Positions 6,697 to 15,163 of a DNA stretch of 18,904 nt are shown piece by piece. Source of the DNA: an uncultured Collinsella sp. (GTDB lineage: Bacteria; Actinomycetota; Coriobacteriia; Coriobacteriales; Coriobacteriaceae); the NCBI GenBank assembly GCA_900550205.1, contig URRJ01000019.1, positions 1-18,904 of the forward strand, written 5' to 3'. The position numbers and the translations under genes are program-made. Position 1 is the stretch's first letter; every line of letters starts with the position of its first letter. The notes beneath the pieces are model-generated. The model saw only the letters and a program-made list of their open reading frames with translations. It was not told the origin of the DNA and did not search any database.

Positions 6697-8370
6697 TCAC
6701 TCGACTATGTGCCACTCAGCAGCCGAAGTGCTTCCAGCGTTGGTGATGCGACCAGCTTTCCGTAGGCTTTGGAGCAGATAGCTTACATGGTCGCCTTTTT
6801 GCTTTGCCGTAAGGTCTGCCGGCAAGGCATGATCCAGCCCTGCGATAATCTCCGCTCTTGAACATGGGCGCACGCGCAGGAGTTCCAAAATCAGTTCCTT
6901 GAAGACACTGTTGTCTACGCCTTTGTTTCGCACATACTCGCTGTGGGCACCGGTGGCCGCTGCCACCTCGGCTGAGACCGTCAGCTTGGGGTAACGACCT
7001 CTAACAAGGCCCTGTTCGTGAAGCAGGCGTGACTGTTCCTTTGTGACGGGTAGTCCCTTTTGAACGAGGTCTAACAGCAACACTGTCGCCAAATCAAGAT
7101 TTCGATTGCTTGCGAGAAGTCGAGAATAGTCCTCGTTGAGTACCGTACCATACAGTGTCACGGCAACGCGTCCAACCTCAGATAGATCGTAGGTGGGCAT
7201 TGGTAGCAGGCGGTTACGCTGAATATCGAAGACGTTGCGAATGCCTATGGCGTTGCGGTCCATCATGCCCGTCTTGTTCATGGCACTTGAAAGCAGAGGG
7301 TTACGATAGTACGGCGGCTTGTAACCGCTCGCGAGCGCATTCTCTATCGTCCCGGGGATAAAAGCGCCCTCGTTCTTGAATACAAGCCTGTCCTCATATT
7401 CAAGAACGTTAATTTTTCCCGACATTCTAAAATCTTGGTGAGCTATGGCGTTGTGAAGAAGCTCTCGGATGACTTCGGGGCTGTAGCGATGCGCTTCGGT
7501 GGGGAACAGTGTCTCTTCACGGTCGAAGAACCGGTATTTTTCGTTTCTTATCTTTCCCAGAACACGATCGACCTGCAGAATGAACGGCGGTTCAAAATGT
7601 TCATAGGCCATAGTGGAGCCGTCACTTGCGTAGAGTGTCCAAGTAATGCGTGGCTCGATGCCACCCAGAAAGACACTCGACTCCGGTTTGCCCAGAAGAA
7701 CGAGCGCCGCATTGCTCACGTGGCCGTGGATTACAAGCGCCATTTTGCTGAGGATGGATTCTTCATCGAGGCTACGAACGGCGGGCTGGCTTTCTCCGAA
7801 CTTTTCGACGAATTTGGAGCATGCAAAGCTAACTGCCTCTGGATCAAGGTCATCGAGGTTTGCCTCGTAGGCAATCTGACGCGACCAGTCGGGTCGACTC
7901 TGCCCGTAGATGGCGTCGAGTTTGAACTTGGGCATCTCTACGAGGGATTCATTCTCACGTGACCAGGGGATTCCGTGCCAAGTCGTTGGCGTTGCGAAGC
8001 TGCCAGCCGGTATCTGGAAAGCAATGACTCTCTTGCCATCAACCTCAAACTCGTAAATCTCTTCGAAAGTCATGCCGTTATTTGTGTATTGGGCGATCTC
8101 GTGTTTTAGACGTCGCAGGCCGACGCTTGGCGTTTGGGATTCTTTGCGGTAGGCAGTTCCCTTTATCTGACGGTTGTCTGAAATGCCGAAGAAAAGCCAT
8201 CCGCACTCTGCCTTGCGCAAATTGGCCTCATTGCTGAGGGCGGAGAAATACTTGCCAATGTCCTCGAAATCATAGTTCTGCTTTGCTGCCTTGTATTCGA
8301 CGACCTCGGTCTCGACGTCGGCAATGATACGCAGGAGCAGGGCGGGCATTTCATTCGTTTTTCGTATCAT
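6697..8370 (-). CDS. AlbA_2 (Schlafen-type) / HATPase-like ATP-binding protein with winged HTH
   Basis: A 557-residue protein starting at the ATG at 8370, with GGAG 4 nt upstream. Residues about 15-150 form an AlbA_2/Schlafen-type putative DNA- or RNA-binding domain: E22...E25YK27, YFSALSNEAN then WLFFGISDN, matching the family pattern 'E..EFK.......I.AfAN..GG.L..Gi.D'. Residues about 295-380 resemble the HATPase_c_4 module, with the N box IRELLHNAIAHQDF (301-314) and RLVFKNEGAF (328-337). The C-terminal 90 residues have winged-helix character. The architecture is that of COG2865-type 'ATP-binding / transcriptional regulator' proteins, often carried as cargo near restriction loci. Whether it regulates its own promoter, which carries repeated boxes, or acts in defence is unknown. 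It is transcribed separately from the restriction operon. Confidence 0.82.
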   Translation of the reverse strand: MIRKTNEMPALLLRIIADVETEVVEYKAAKQNYDFEDIGKYFSALSNEANLRKAECGWLFFGISDNRQIKGTAYRKESQTPSVGLRRLKHEIAQYTNNGMTFEEIYEFEVDGKRVIAFQIPAGSFATPTTWHGIPWSRENESLVEMPKFKLDAIYGQSRPDWSRQIAYEANLDDLDPEAVSFACSKFVEKFGESQPAVRSLDEESILSKMALVIHGHVSNAALVLLGKPESSVFLGGIEPRITWTLYASDGSTMAYEHFEPPFILQVDRVLGKIRNEKYRFFDREETLFPTEAHRYSPEVIRELLHNAIAHQDFRMSGKINVLEYEDRLVFKNEGAFIPGTIENALASGYKPPYYRNPLLSSAMNKTGMMDRNAIGIRNVFDIQRNRLLPMPTYDLSEVGRVAVTLYGTVLNEDYSRLLASNRNLDLATVLLLDLVQKGLPVTKEQSRLLHEQGLVRGRYPKLTVSAEVAAATGAHSEYVRNKGVDNSVFKELILELLRVRPCSRAEIIAGLDHALPADLTAKQKGDHVSYLLQSLRKAGRITNAGSTSAAEWHIVE

Positions 8371-8381
8371 GGCACTCCATA

Positions 8382-8606
8382 TAATGTAATTTAATCCGCA
8401 ACTAATGTAATTATATCTCTCGTTACATTAGTCAGCCGCATATAAGACTGTAGACCAGCTGTGAGCTCATGTATTTCAATACATACAATGTTTGCGCTTT
8501 CCATTGACCTTGCAGGGCAGCTGCCAGGGGAAACGGCAAACAGTACGTCTCCTTCTAATGTAATTTTGCATGTAGCTTCGCAGATAGCGAATGAAATTAC
8601 ATTAGT
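8382..8606. repeat. Five copies of a (C)TAATGTAA box
   Basis: Copies are TAATGTAAT at 8382-8390, CTAATGTAA at 8402-8410, its reverse complement at 8423-8431, CTAATGTAA at 8555-8563 and its reverse complement at 8597-8605. The second/third and fourth/fifth form inverted pairs with 12-bp and 33-bp spacers. Between the pairs lies another palindrome, ATGTATT-TC-AATACAT (8469-8484). They look like operator sites, probably acting on the minus-strand gene at 8370. No protein-coding gene is convincing in 8371-8766. Confidence 0.55.
8401..8432 (-). promoter_or_regulatory. Promoter and palindromic operator of the AlbA/ATP-binding gene
   Basis: A perfect TATAAT (-10, minus strand, 8415-8410) lies about 40 bp before the start codon. 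It is embraced by the inverted repeat ACTAATGTAA (8401-8410) - N12 - TTACATTAGT (8423-8432). No good -35 box is visible, as the upstream arm occupies that side, which suggests control by a protein that binds the repeat. Confidence 0.55.
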
Positions 8607-8626
8607 TCACGGAACTATGGCCGCTT

Positions 8627-8645
8627 GCTGCGGTGACACCGCAGC
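8627..8645 (+). other. Perfect 19-bp palindrome / hairpin near the island border
   Basis: GCTGCGGTG-A-CACCGCAGC is followed by CCATTTTC. It could fold as a 7-bp stem with a TGACA loop and act as a weak plus-strand terminator, although no plus-strand gene now precedes it. It marks the change from AT-rich island DNA to the purB upstream region. Confidence 0.4.
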
Positions 8646-8716
8646 CCATTTTCTGCCCGCTCCAATTCCAAAATGTTTGGTTAATGCCTGCTGCCCATAC
8701 TCGCGCCCGCGCACGG

Positions 8717-8761
8717 TACAATAGTCGAGTTACGACCAACGTGCCAATAACCAAAAAGGAG
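8717..8761 (+). promoter_or_regulatory. purB -10 box and ribosome binding site
   Basis: TACAAT (8717-8722) is a good -10 box with no convincing -35 box 17 bp upstream. AAGGAG (8756-8761) lies 5 nt before the ATG at 8767 and fixes the purB start. Confidence 0.5.
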
Positions 8762-8766
8762 CCGCT

Positions 8767-10113
8767 ATGATCGATCGCTATACCCGCCCGGAGATGGGAC
8801 ATATCTTCTCCCTCGAGAACAAGTACGCCATTTGGCAGGAGATCGAGGTCTTGGCCTGCGAGGCCCAGGCGGAGCTCGGCAAGATCGGTATTTCCAAAGA
8901 CGAGGCCCAATGGATCCGCGACCATGCCAACTTTGAGAAGGCAAAGGTCGACGAGATCGAGGAAGTCACGCGCCACGACGTCATCGCCTTCCTGACCAAT
9001 ATGAAGGAGTACATCGACGCCGACGTTCCCGAGGGCGAGCCGAAGCCCAGCCGCTGGGTGCACTACGGCATGACCAGCTCCGACCTGGGCGATACGGCCT
9101 TGTGCTATCAGCTCACCCAGGCCTGCGATTTGATCATCGAGGACGTCAAGAGGCTCGGCGAGATCTGCAAGCGCCGCGCTTTCGAGGAGCGCAACACGCT
9201 GTGCGCCGGCCGCACTCATGGCATCCACGCCGAGCCGATGACCTTCGGCATGAAGTTTGGCTCTTGGGCCTGGGAACTCAAGCGCGATCTCGATCGTCTT
9301 GAGGATGCTCGCAAGAACGTTGCCTTCGGTGCCATCTCGGGTGCTGTCGGCACCTACAGCTCCATTGAGCCGTTCGTCGAGGAGTATGTCTGCGAGCATC
9401 TGGGCCTGGTTCACGACCCGCTATCTACGCAGGTTATCAGCCGCGATCACCATGCCTACCTCGCCGGCGTGCTCGCCACCACGGCAGCCACCTGCGAGCG
9501 CATCGCAACCGAGGTTCGCAACCTGCAGAAGACTGACACGCTCGAGGCCGAGGAACCCTTCCGCAAGGGCCAAAAGGGCAGCTCCGCTATGCCGCACAAG
9601 CGCAACCCCATCACCATGGAGAAGGTTTGCGGTCTGTCGCGTGTCGTGAAGGCCAACGCGCAGGTTGCCTTCGACAACGTCGCCCTGTGGCACGAGCGTG
9701 ACATTTCGCACTCCTCCGCTGAGCGTGTTGCCCAGGCTGATAGCTTCATTGCGCTCGACCACATGTTCCAGTGCCTCATCCGCGTTATCGACGGCCTGCA
9801 ACTATATCCGGCTCGCATGATGGCCAACCTCAACAAGACCCGCGGCCTCATCTTCTCCTCCAAGGTGCTGCTCGCACTCGTCGACACGGGTATCACCCGC
9901 GAGGACGCCTATGCCATCGTGCAGGAAAACGCCATGGCCACGTGGCATGAGGTGCAGGATTGCGTTTCCGGTCCCACCTTTAAGGAGCGCCTTGAGGCCG
10001 ATCCGCGTTGTACCGTCAGCCAGGAGAAGCTCGACGAGATCTTTGATCCGTGGGACTTCCTCACCCGCATCGATACGGTCTTCGATCGTCTGGAGCAGCT
10101 GAGCTTCGAGTAG
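8767..10113 (+). CDS. purB: Adenylosuccinate lyase
   Basis: A 448-residue cytosolic enzyme of the fumarase/aspartase superfamily. It releases fumarate from SAICAR in IMP synthesis and from adenylosuccinate in AMP synthesis. The three conserved regions are present: TRHDVIAF (68-75), TSSDLGDTA (103-111) and the flexible signature loop GSSAMPHKRNP (271-281) carrying the catalytic Ser. The His of GRTHGIHAEP (His151) is the expected general acid or partner. Length and ends fit the family. It has its own -10 box and ribosome binding site and stands alone, followed by a hairpin. purC, the enzyme one step before it in IMP synthesis, is about 4 kb downstream rather than in an operon with it. Confidence 0.97.
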   Translation: MIDRYTRPEMGHIFSLENKYAIWQEIEVLACEAQAELGKIGISKDEAQWIRDHANFEKAKVDEIEEVTRHDVIAFLTNMKEYIDADVPEGEPKPSRWVHYGMTSSDLGDTALCYQLTQACDLIIEDVKRLGEICKRRAFEERNTLCAGRTHGIHAEPMTFGMKFGSWAWELKRDLDRLEDARKNVAFGAISGAVGTYSSIEPFVEEYVCEHLGLVHDPLSTQVISRDHHAYLAGVLATTAATCERIATEVRNLQKTDTLEAEEPFRKGQKGSSAMPHKRNPITMEKVCGLSRVVKANAQVAFDNVALWHERDISHSSAERVAQADSFIALDHMFQCLIRVIDGLQLYPARMMANLNKTRGLIFSSKVLLALVDTGITREDAYAIVQENAMATWHEVQDCVSGPTFKERLEADPRCTVSQEKLDEIFDPWDFLTRIDTVFDRLEQLSFE

Positions 10114-10139
10114 GTTCGGGCATAACGTTAGCTTTTTAG

Positions 10140-10177
10140 GGCGCTTTGCTGGTAATGTGTGTTGCCGGCAAAGCGCC
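10140..10177 (+). terminator. Hairpin after purB
   Basis: GGCGCTTTGC (10140-10149) pairs with GCAAAGCGCC (10168-10177), and three further inner pairs include one wobble. The downstream tract TCGTTGCATTT is only moderately T-rich, so termination may be partial. Confidence 0.55.
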
Positions 10178-10241
10178 TCGTTGCATTTAGGGAAAGACGG
10201 GGATAATAGTCGTCTCGAATAACATTCTGAGAGGGGATCGC

Positions 10242-10505
10242 ATGATTTCGTTTGATTACAAGCCGCAGGGCGTGTGCGCTCGCAATATCCACCTTAATCT
10301 TTCCGATGACGGCAGCAAAGTGCTGGGTGTCGAGTTTACCGGTGGCTGCGACGGCAATCTCAAGGCCATTTCCAAGCTGGTTGAGGGCGCTCCCGCCGAC
10401 CGTGTGGTCGAAGTGCTCGCCGGCAACACTTGCGGCATGAAGAAGACCTCCTGTGCTGATCAGCTCACGCGCGCCATCGAAGCCGCTCGTGCCGAGATTG
10501 CCTAA
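10242..10505 (+). CDS. TSCPD domain protein (TIGR03905-like)
   Basis: An 87-residue small protein. The ATG at 10242 follows GAGAGGGG, a fair ribosome binding site. It matches the TSCPD pattern: C13 (GVCARNI), C36 (FTGGCDGNL), C64 (GNTCGMKKTSCADQL) and C71, with 'TSC.DQL' near the end. These four cysteines probably bind a metal. The domain also occurs at the C terminus of class II ribonucleotide reductases, but the stand-alone family has no established function. The stop codon overlaps the ATG of the following broken lipoprotein gene (TAATG), so the two were probably co-expressed. A possible GATAAT -10 box is at 10202-10207. Confidence 0.85.
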   Translation: MISFDYKPQGVCARNIHLNLSDDGSKVLGVEFTGGCDGNLKAISKLVEGAPADRVVEVLAGNTCGMKKTSCADQLTRAIEAARAEIA

Positions 10506-11712
10506 TGGGTATCGTCGACCGATTTAAAAATGGAATAACGCGTCGGGGCTTTGTGCTGGGCGGTGCCGCGGCGGGGCCACGCTGCTAGCGGGGTGCTCGT
10601 CAAAGACGGGCACCAGCGACGATGCCGCCGGTGAGCCGCAAGTCATCAAGGACGATTCCAAGATTGTCTCGATTACAGATGAGTATGAGGCTGTCGACAT
10701 AGATCTTGAGCCGACCGCCTCGTGGACGCTGCCGCTTGGCACGCTGCTGTACTACTGCGACGGTGACGTATCTGCCGCAATGATGGCGCCCGCCTCGGCC
10801 CAACATGCCAATACGCTCGGTGTGCTCAGTTTGAGTGATGGCTCACTGACGACGCTGGTCGAAGACCCCGTCGAGGGAACAGGCTATGCGTTTTATGATG
10901 TTCGCGCGACCGATAACGTGTTTGCGTGGATTGAGATGAACTACGCGAACTCTGCGTGGAAACTCTACGCTCAGGGGCTGTCGGGTGCATCGCGTACGGG
11001 TGATGCTGTCGAGCTCGATCGCGGCGGCAAGGATTACGACCCGCCGCTCTTTACCGCGTATGAATCATCGGTTATCTGGTACAAAATGCCAGCGTCTGGA
11101 GGTTCTAAGACCGGCAGCGATTCGTATTGCTACCGCCAGTCGCTCGACGAGTCCAAGCCCGAGACTATTTGGAAGTCGACGGGTCGTTTTGCATCGGCAC
11201 CGCGCGTGAGCGACGGCATCCTGACCATCACGCCGCGCGTGCGCAACGACGAGGGCGTCTACTACGGCATGACCGCGATTGATTTGGACGACGGCAACAA
11301 TACCAAGAGAGCCCAGCTTGTGCTGCCTTCCTCAGTGTCTCCTTTCGAGGCCGTCTATATGGGCGACAGGTTTGTCTTTTCCATCGAGGCGACGTATAGC
11401 GGCGTCGGTAGCCTAGGCAACATGGGCACTTATATCGGTAACGAGGGCGGCCCGTATCTCTTTTTGTCGCGTGAACCGCTCGCATGCGCCGCGGGAAAAA
11501 AGAATAAGTTCCTAGTCAAGGTCCAGTCGTCCCATTTTCTGATCGACACGTCGGCAAAGACCTATGGATCGTTGCTGTCTCCCGATCGTGCCCTTGAGTA
11601 TGGCGATTATCCTGCTACGGCGGGCAAATCGGATACGTTCCTGACGTACGCCACGGTTCGAAACAGTCAAGGCGTTCCCGAGACGGTCGCCGCCCGCCTG
11701 TTCTCTCTTTAG
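10505..11712 (+). pseudogene. Tat-type lipoprotein (beta-propeller-like), frameshifted in the signal peptide
   Basis: Reading from the ATG at 10505, which overlaps the previous stop, gives MGIVDRFKNGITRRGFVLGG, then a TAG at 10586. Adding one G to the run GGGG (10573-10576) gives AAAGATLLAGC and joins the frame that stays open to 11712. The repaired product is about 402 residues: a twin-arginine signal (Arg13-Arg14), a lipobox LAGC with Cys31 as the lipid site, a Ser/Asp/Gly-rich linker and an extracellular domain of about 350 residues. That domain has repeated 'W..Y..G/D..' strands suggesting a beta-propeller. Without the repair only an internal start at 10780 (310 residues, no signal) remains. 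The body of the gene shows no other damage, so the shift is recent, reversible, or a sequencing error. Function is unknown. Confidence 0.75.
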
Positions 11713-11728
11713 TTTACGAGGGGTTAAA

Positions 11729-11756
11729 AAGGCGCCGACAGGGGAATAAGCGCCTT
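11729..11756 (+). terminator. Weak hairpin after the lipoprotein gene
   Basis: AAGGCGC (11729-11735) pairs with GCGCCTT (11750-11756) across a 14-nt loop. No T tract follows, so any termination would be weak or factor-dependent. Confidence 0.3.
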
Positions 11757-11865
11757 GTAACTATGAGTACCGCCTGCCGAGCTGTCGCGTCCATGCGATA
11801 CCCGGTGGGCTCAGGTGCGTTAAAATGGGCTTGTTCTTAGCTAATTGAGACAGGGGGGCCGTGTT

Positions 11866-12588
11866 ATGGCTTCAGATGCAAAAAAGATTCTGCTGGTCGA
11901 GGACGAGAAGGCAATCCGTGACGCTGTCGCAGCCTATCTCGAGCGCGAGGGTTACTGGGTTGTAGGCGTCGGTGACGGCCAGTCCGCGATCGAGGAGTTC
12001 GAGAAGCATCAGTTCGACCTGGTCGTGCTCGATCTTATGCTCCCCAAGATTCCGGGCGAGCGCGTCTGCCGCACCATTCGCGATACCTCGGATGTGCCCA
12101 TTATCATGCTTACGGCTAAGGGTGAGATCGAGGACCGCATTATCGGTCTCGAGCTGGGTGCCGATGACTACCTGATTAAGCCGTTCTCGCCGCGCGAGCT
12201 CGTCGCCCGCGTGCGCGCCCTGTTCCGTCGCGCCCATCAGGCCGACGAGCCGGCTGTTGAGGTGCTCGACTTCGGTGATCTAGTCATCGATATCTCGGGC
12301 CACAAGATTCTGGTCGAGAACAAGGAAGTCGATCTGACCGCATCCGAGTTCAAGTTGCTCACCACGCTTGCCCGCCATCCCGGACGCGTCTACAACCGTA
12401 TGGAGCTGGTCGAAAAGGTGCTCGGCTATGACTTTGAGGGCTATGAGCGCACTATCGACAGCCACGTGAAGAACCTTCGCGCCAAGCTGGGTGACGACCC
12501 CAAGAAGCCCAAGTGGCTCTACACCGTTCACGGCGTTGGTTATCGTTTCGAGGCTCCGGCAAAGACCGATAAGTCGGACGAGAAATAA
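11866..12588 (+). CDS. OmpR/PhoB-family response regulator
   Basis: A 240-residue protein. The ATG at 11866 has AGGGGGG 7 nt upstream (11852-11858), which I prefer to the TTG at 11845. A TAAAAT (11821) may be its -10 box. The receiver domain (about 7-120) has the acidic pair Glu12-Asp13, phosphoacceptor Asp56 (VVLDLMLP), Thr83 and Lys105 (YLIKPF). The C-terminal winged helix (about 140-232) has the OmpR signature ASEFKLLTTLARHPGRVYNR and ends with the RAKLGDD...W..TVHGVGYRF block. It is the partner of the histidine kinase 12 bp downstream. The stimulus and target genes cannot be inferred from the sequence. Confidence 0.93.
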   Translation: MASDAKKILLVEDEKAIRDAVAAYLEREGYWVVGVGDGQSAIEEFEKHQFDLVVLDLMLPKIPGERVCRTIRDTSDVPIIMLTAKGEIEDRIIGLELGADDYLIKPFSPRELVARVRALFRRAHQADEPAVEVLDFGDLVIDISGHKILVENKEVDLTASEFKLLTTLARHPGRVYNRMELVEKVLGYDFEGYERTIDSHVKNLRAKLGDDPKKPKWLYTVHGVGYRFEAPAKTDKSDEK

Positions 12589-12600
12589 GGAAAATCACAT

Positions 12601-14166
12601 ATGACACCTGCGCGCTTTGAAATCGGGCAAAAGCATAAGCAGGAGAGCGAGGCGGGTTCCAAGGCTAGTTGGAACACGCCTCGCTCCGATTCGCGGCCAA
12701 CGATGAGCTACCCCTCGCGCATGGCCCTGGCTTTTGCCCTGACATCACTCATGACGGTACTGGTGCTGGTGGGCGTGGTCTCCGTTGTATGGGGTACGGT
12801 TTTTTCGGACTACACGCGCGCCAATATCGTCGAGATCGCCAATTCCGCAGCCGAAAAGCTTGCGACGTCGTACGAGGAAAACGGCAATTGGGCTGCGGGC
12901 GAGCTGCGCACGGTCGCGACATCGAGTCTGGTGTCCGACGATCTTGGCATGCAGGTCGTCAACAAAAAGGGCGTTGTCGTCTATGACGACTCATGGCCCT
13001 CGGCAAGTGCGACCGCCGATGTGCGCGAGAGCGAATCGGCGTCGAGCAGCTCGAGCGGTAAAAAGGCCTCGCATAGTCCGGTTTCGTCGGCGCCCACCGA
13101 CTCCGATAGCGTTGCCAACGTCGAAATCATAACGTCTTCTGGCGAGCATGTCGGACAGGTAAAGCTGTGGGCTATCGGCTCCGATGCCTTGCTCACCAAG
13201 GCAGATTCTGCGTTTAGGGAAAAGACCTTTAACGCCATGGCCCTTGCCGCGGTTGTTGCGGTTTGCATCTCGGTCGTTATCGGATCGCTTGTGTCGCGCA
13301 TGCTTACCAAGCCGATTCATCGAATTACGAGCACGGCCAAGCAAATTCGCGACGGCGATCTGTCCGCTCGTACAGGCCTGCGCGGCGATGACGAGATCGA
13401 TCAACTGGGCGAGACCTTCGACGAGATGGCCACTTCACTCGAGAAGGACATGAAGCACGAGAAGCGCCTGACCTCAGATGTTGCACACGAGCTTCGCACG
13501 CCGCTCATGGCAATGCTTGCAACGGTCGAGGCCATGCAAGACGGCGTGTACCCCACCGACGACGAGCATCTGGAGACAGTCGCCTCCGAGACGCGTCGCC
13601 TGGCTCGTTTGGTGCAGCAGATGCTTGACCTGTCACGCATGGAAAATAGCACTGCTCCGCTCAATCTCGAACCGGTGGACATGGTTCCGTTCGTGCGATC
13701 GATAGTGAACGGCCAGGAGCGTCTGTTTGCCGACCGTGACCTTCGTCTTCGCTTTGCAGATGAAACCCAGGGACATGACGATGTCGTCGAGGCCGATCCC
13801 GATATGATCACGCAATGCGTCATCAACCTCATGAGTAACGCCATGCGCTATACCCCCGAGGGTGGATGGGTCGTGGTGTCGGTGCTCAGTGACCGTAAAC
13901 ACGTCGATATTGCGGTCTCGGACACGGGTATCGGTATCGCCAAGGAAGACCTGTCGCGCATTTTCGGACGTTTTTGGCGTGCCGACGCCAGCCGCGCCCG
14001 CGAGGCGGGCGGTCTGGGCGTGGGCCTTGCCGTGACCAAGCAAATCGTCGAGCGCCACCATGGCTATATATCCGTGGAGTCGGAGCTTGGAAAGGGTACG
14101 ACTTTTACGATTCATCTGCCACGCGAGCACACGGCGGACGCGGCATCTACTACAATGGAGCACTAG
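12601..14166 (+). CDS. Membrane sensor histidine kinase, partner of the upstream regulator
   Basis: A 521-residue protein. The ATG at 12601 follows AAGGA about 10 nt upstream. The order is a 40-residue polar cytosolic N-terminus, TM1 (about 41-68), an extracellular sensor of about 140 residues with a Ser-rich low-complexity stretch (144-172), TM2 (about 209-233), HAMP (about 234-285), HisKA with His296 (SDVAHELRTPL), and HATPase with N box N409LMSNAMRYTPEGG, G1 DTGIG (441-445), F box FGRFWR and G2 GLGVGLA (471-477). All catalytic motifs are present, so it should phosphorylate itself and then Asp56 of the adjacent regulator. The sensor domain is not one I recognise. An internal ATG at 12721 just before TM1 is a possible shorter start. 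Confidence 0.93.
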   Translation: MTPARFEIGQKHKQESEAGSKASWNTPRSDSRPTMSYPSRMALAFALTSLMTVLVLVGVVSVVWGTVFSDYTRANIVEIANSAAEKLATSYEENGNWAAGELRTVATSSLVSDDLGMQVVNKKGVVVYDDSWPSASATADVRESESASSSSSGKKASHSPVSSAPTDSDSVANVEIITSSGEHVGQVKLWAIGSDALLTKADSAFREKTFNAMALAAVVAVCISVVIGSLVSRMLTKPIHRITSTAKQIRDGDLSARTGLRGDDEIDQLGETFDEMATSLEKDMKHEKRLTSDVAHELRTPLMAMLATVEAMQDGVYPTDDEHLETVASETRRLARLVQQMLDLSRMENSTAPLNLEPVDMVPFVRSIVNGQERLFADRDLRLRFADETQGHDDVVEADPDMITQCVINLMSNAMRYTPEGGWVVVSVLSDRKHVDIAVSDTGIGIAKEDLSRIFGRFWRADASRAREAGGLGVGLAVTKQIVERHHGYISVESELGKGTTFTIHLPREHTADAASTTMEH

Positions 14167-14225
14167 CTTTTCGCTATTCGGTGAAGGAGGGGTTTCGTCC
14201 CTGCCGCTCCGAGTTTGCGAAAACG

Positions 14226-14243
14226 TGCGGGGAAGAACCCGCA
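14226..14243 (+). terminator. Short GC hairpin between the kinase gene and purC
   Basis: TGCGGG (14226-14231) pairs with CCCGCA (14238-14243) across a GAAGAA loop, followed by TTACTGTCGTATTT. It may be a weak terminator of the two-component operon or a 5' leader structure of purC. No separate promoter for purC is clear. Confidence 0.3.
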
Positions 14244-14275
14244 TTACTGTCGTATTTAGGTAAGGAGTGACTCAC

Positions 14276-15163
14276 GTGACAACGATGGAGCGTCGTCCGG
14301 ATTCCCGTGGCAAGGTTCGTGATATCTACGATGCCGGTGAAAACCTGCTGATGGTCGCCACCGACCGCATTTCTGCGTTCGACTTTATTCTCCCCGACGA
14401 GATTCCGTTTAAGGGAGAGGTGCTCAACCGCATCTCGGCATTCTGGTTTGATAAGTTTGCCGACATTGTTCCTAACCATCTCGTCTCCATCGACCCGGCG
14501 GATTTCCCCGAGGAGTTTGCTGAGTACCGTGACTATCTCGCTGGCCGCGCCATGCTGGTCAAGAAGGCGCAGACGATTCCTATCGAGTGCATCGTCCGCG
14601 GCTATCTGACCGGTTCGGGCAAGAAGACCTACGACGAGAACGGCACTGTCTGTGGCATTCAGCTGCCTGAGGGCCTGACGGAGGCGTCCAAGCTCCCTGA
14701 GCCGCTGTTCACGCCCTCCACGAAGGCCGAGATCGGTGACCATGACGAGAACATCTCGTATGAGCGTTGCTGCGAGATCGTTGGCGAGGACATCGCCACG
14801 CAGATCCGCGATCTGTCTCTCAAGATCTACAAGGCCGCTGCCGAGTACGCCGCGACCCGTGGCATCGTCATCGCCGACACCAAGTTCGAGTTTGGTGTCA
14901 TCGATGGCAAGGTCACGCTGATCGACGAGTGCCTCACGCCCGACTCCAGCCGTTTCTGGCCTGCTGCCAGCTACGAGGAGGGCAAGATCCAGCCTAGCTA
15001 CGACAAGCAATTCGTCCGCAATTGGCTCAAGGCCAACTGGGATATGACGGGGGAGACCCCGCATCTGCCCGCCGAGGTCATCGATGGCACGTCCGAACGC
15101 TATCGCGAGGCCTTCCAGATTATCACGGGCTCCCAGTTCACAAGCATGAAGGAGAACGCGTAA
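14276..15163 (+). CDS. purC: SAICAR synthetase (phosphoribosylaminoimidazole-succinocarboxamide synthase)
   Basis: A 295-residue enzyme. It joins CAIR and aspartate with ATP to form SAICAR, the substrate that PurB then cleaves. The GTG at 14276 has AAGGAG 8 nt upstream (14262-14267); the in-frame GTG at 14267 overlaps that site and the ATG at 14285 is too far from it. Family blocks are RGKVRDIYD (11-19), ATDRISAFD (28-36), ECIVRGYLTGSGKKTY (104-119), IADTKFEFG (199-207) and LTPDSSRFWPA (220-230). It ends TAA directly before the GTG of a small membrane-protein gene whose ribosome binding site lies inside purC, so the two form an operon. Confidence 0.96.
   Translation: MTTMERRPDSRGKVRDIYDAGENLLMVATDRISAFDFILPDEIPFKGEVLNRISAFWFDKFADIVPNHLVSIDPADFPEEFAEYRDYLAGRAMLVKKAQTIPIECIVRGYLTGSGKKTYDENGTVCGIQLPEGLTEASKLPEPLFTPSTKAEIGDHDENISYERCCEIVGEDIATQIRDLSLKIYKAAAEYAATRGIVIADTKFEFGVIDGKVTLIDECLTPDSSRFWPAASYEEGKIQPSYDKQFVRNWLKANWDMTGETPHLPAEVIDGTSERYREAFQIITGSQFTSMKENA

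Noticed and set aside
8461..8724. 87-codon plus-strand frame between the ATP-binding gene and purB
   Set aside because: It starts at GTG without a ribosome binding site, crosses the repeat boxes, the 19-bp palindrome and the purB -10 box, and has no protein-like features.
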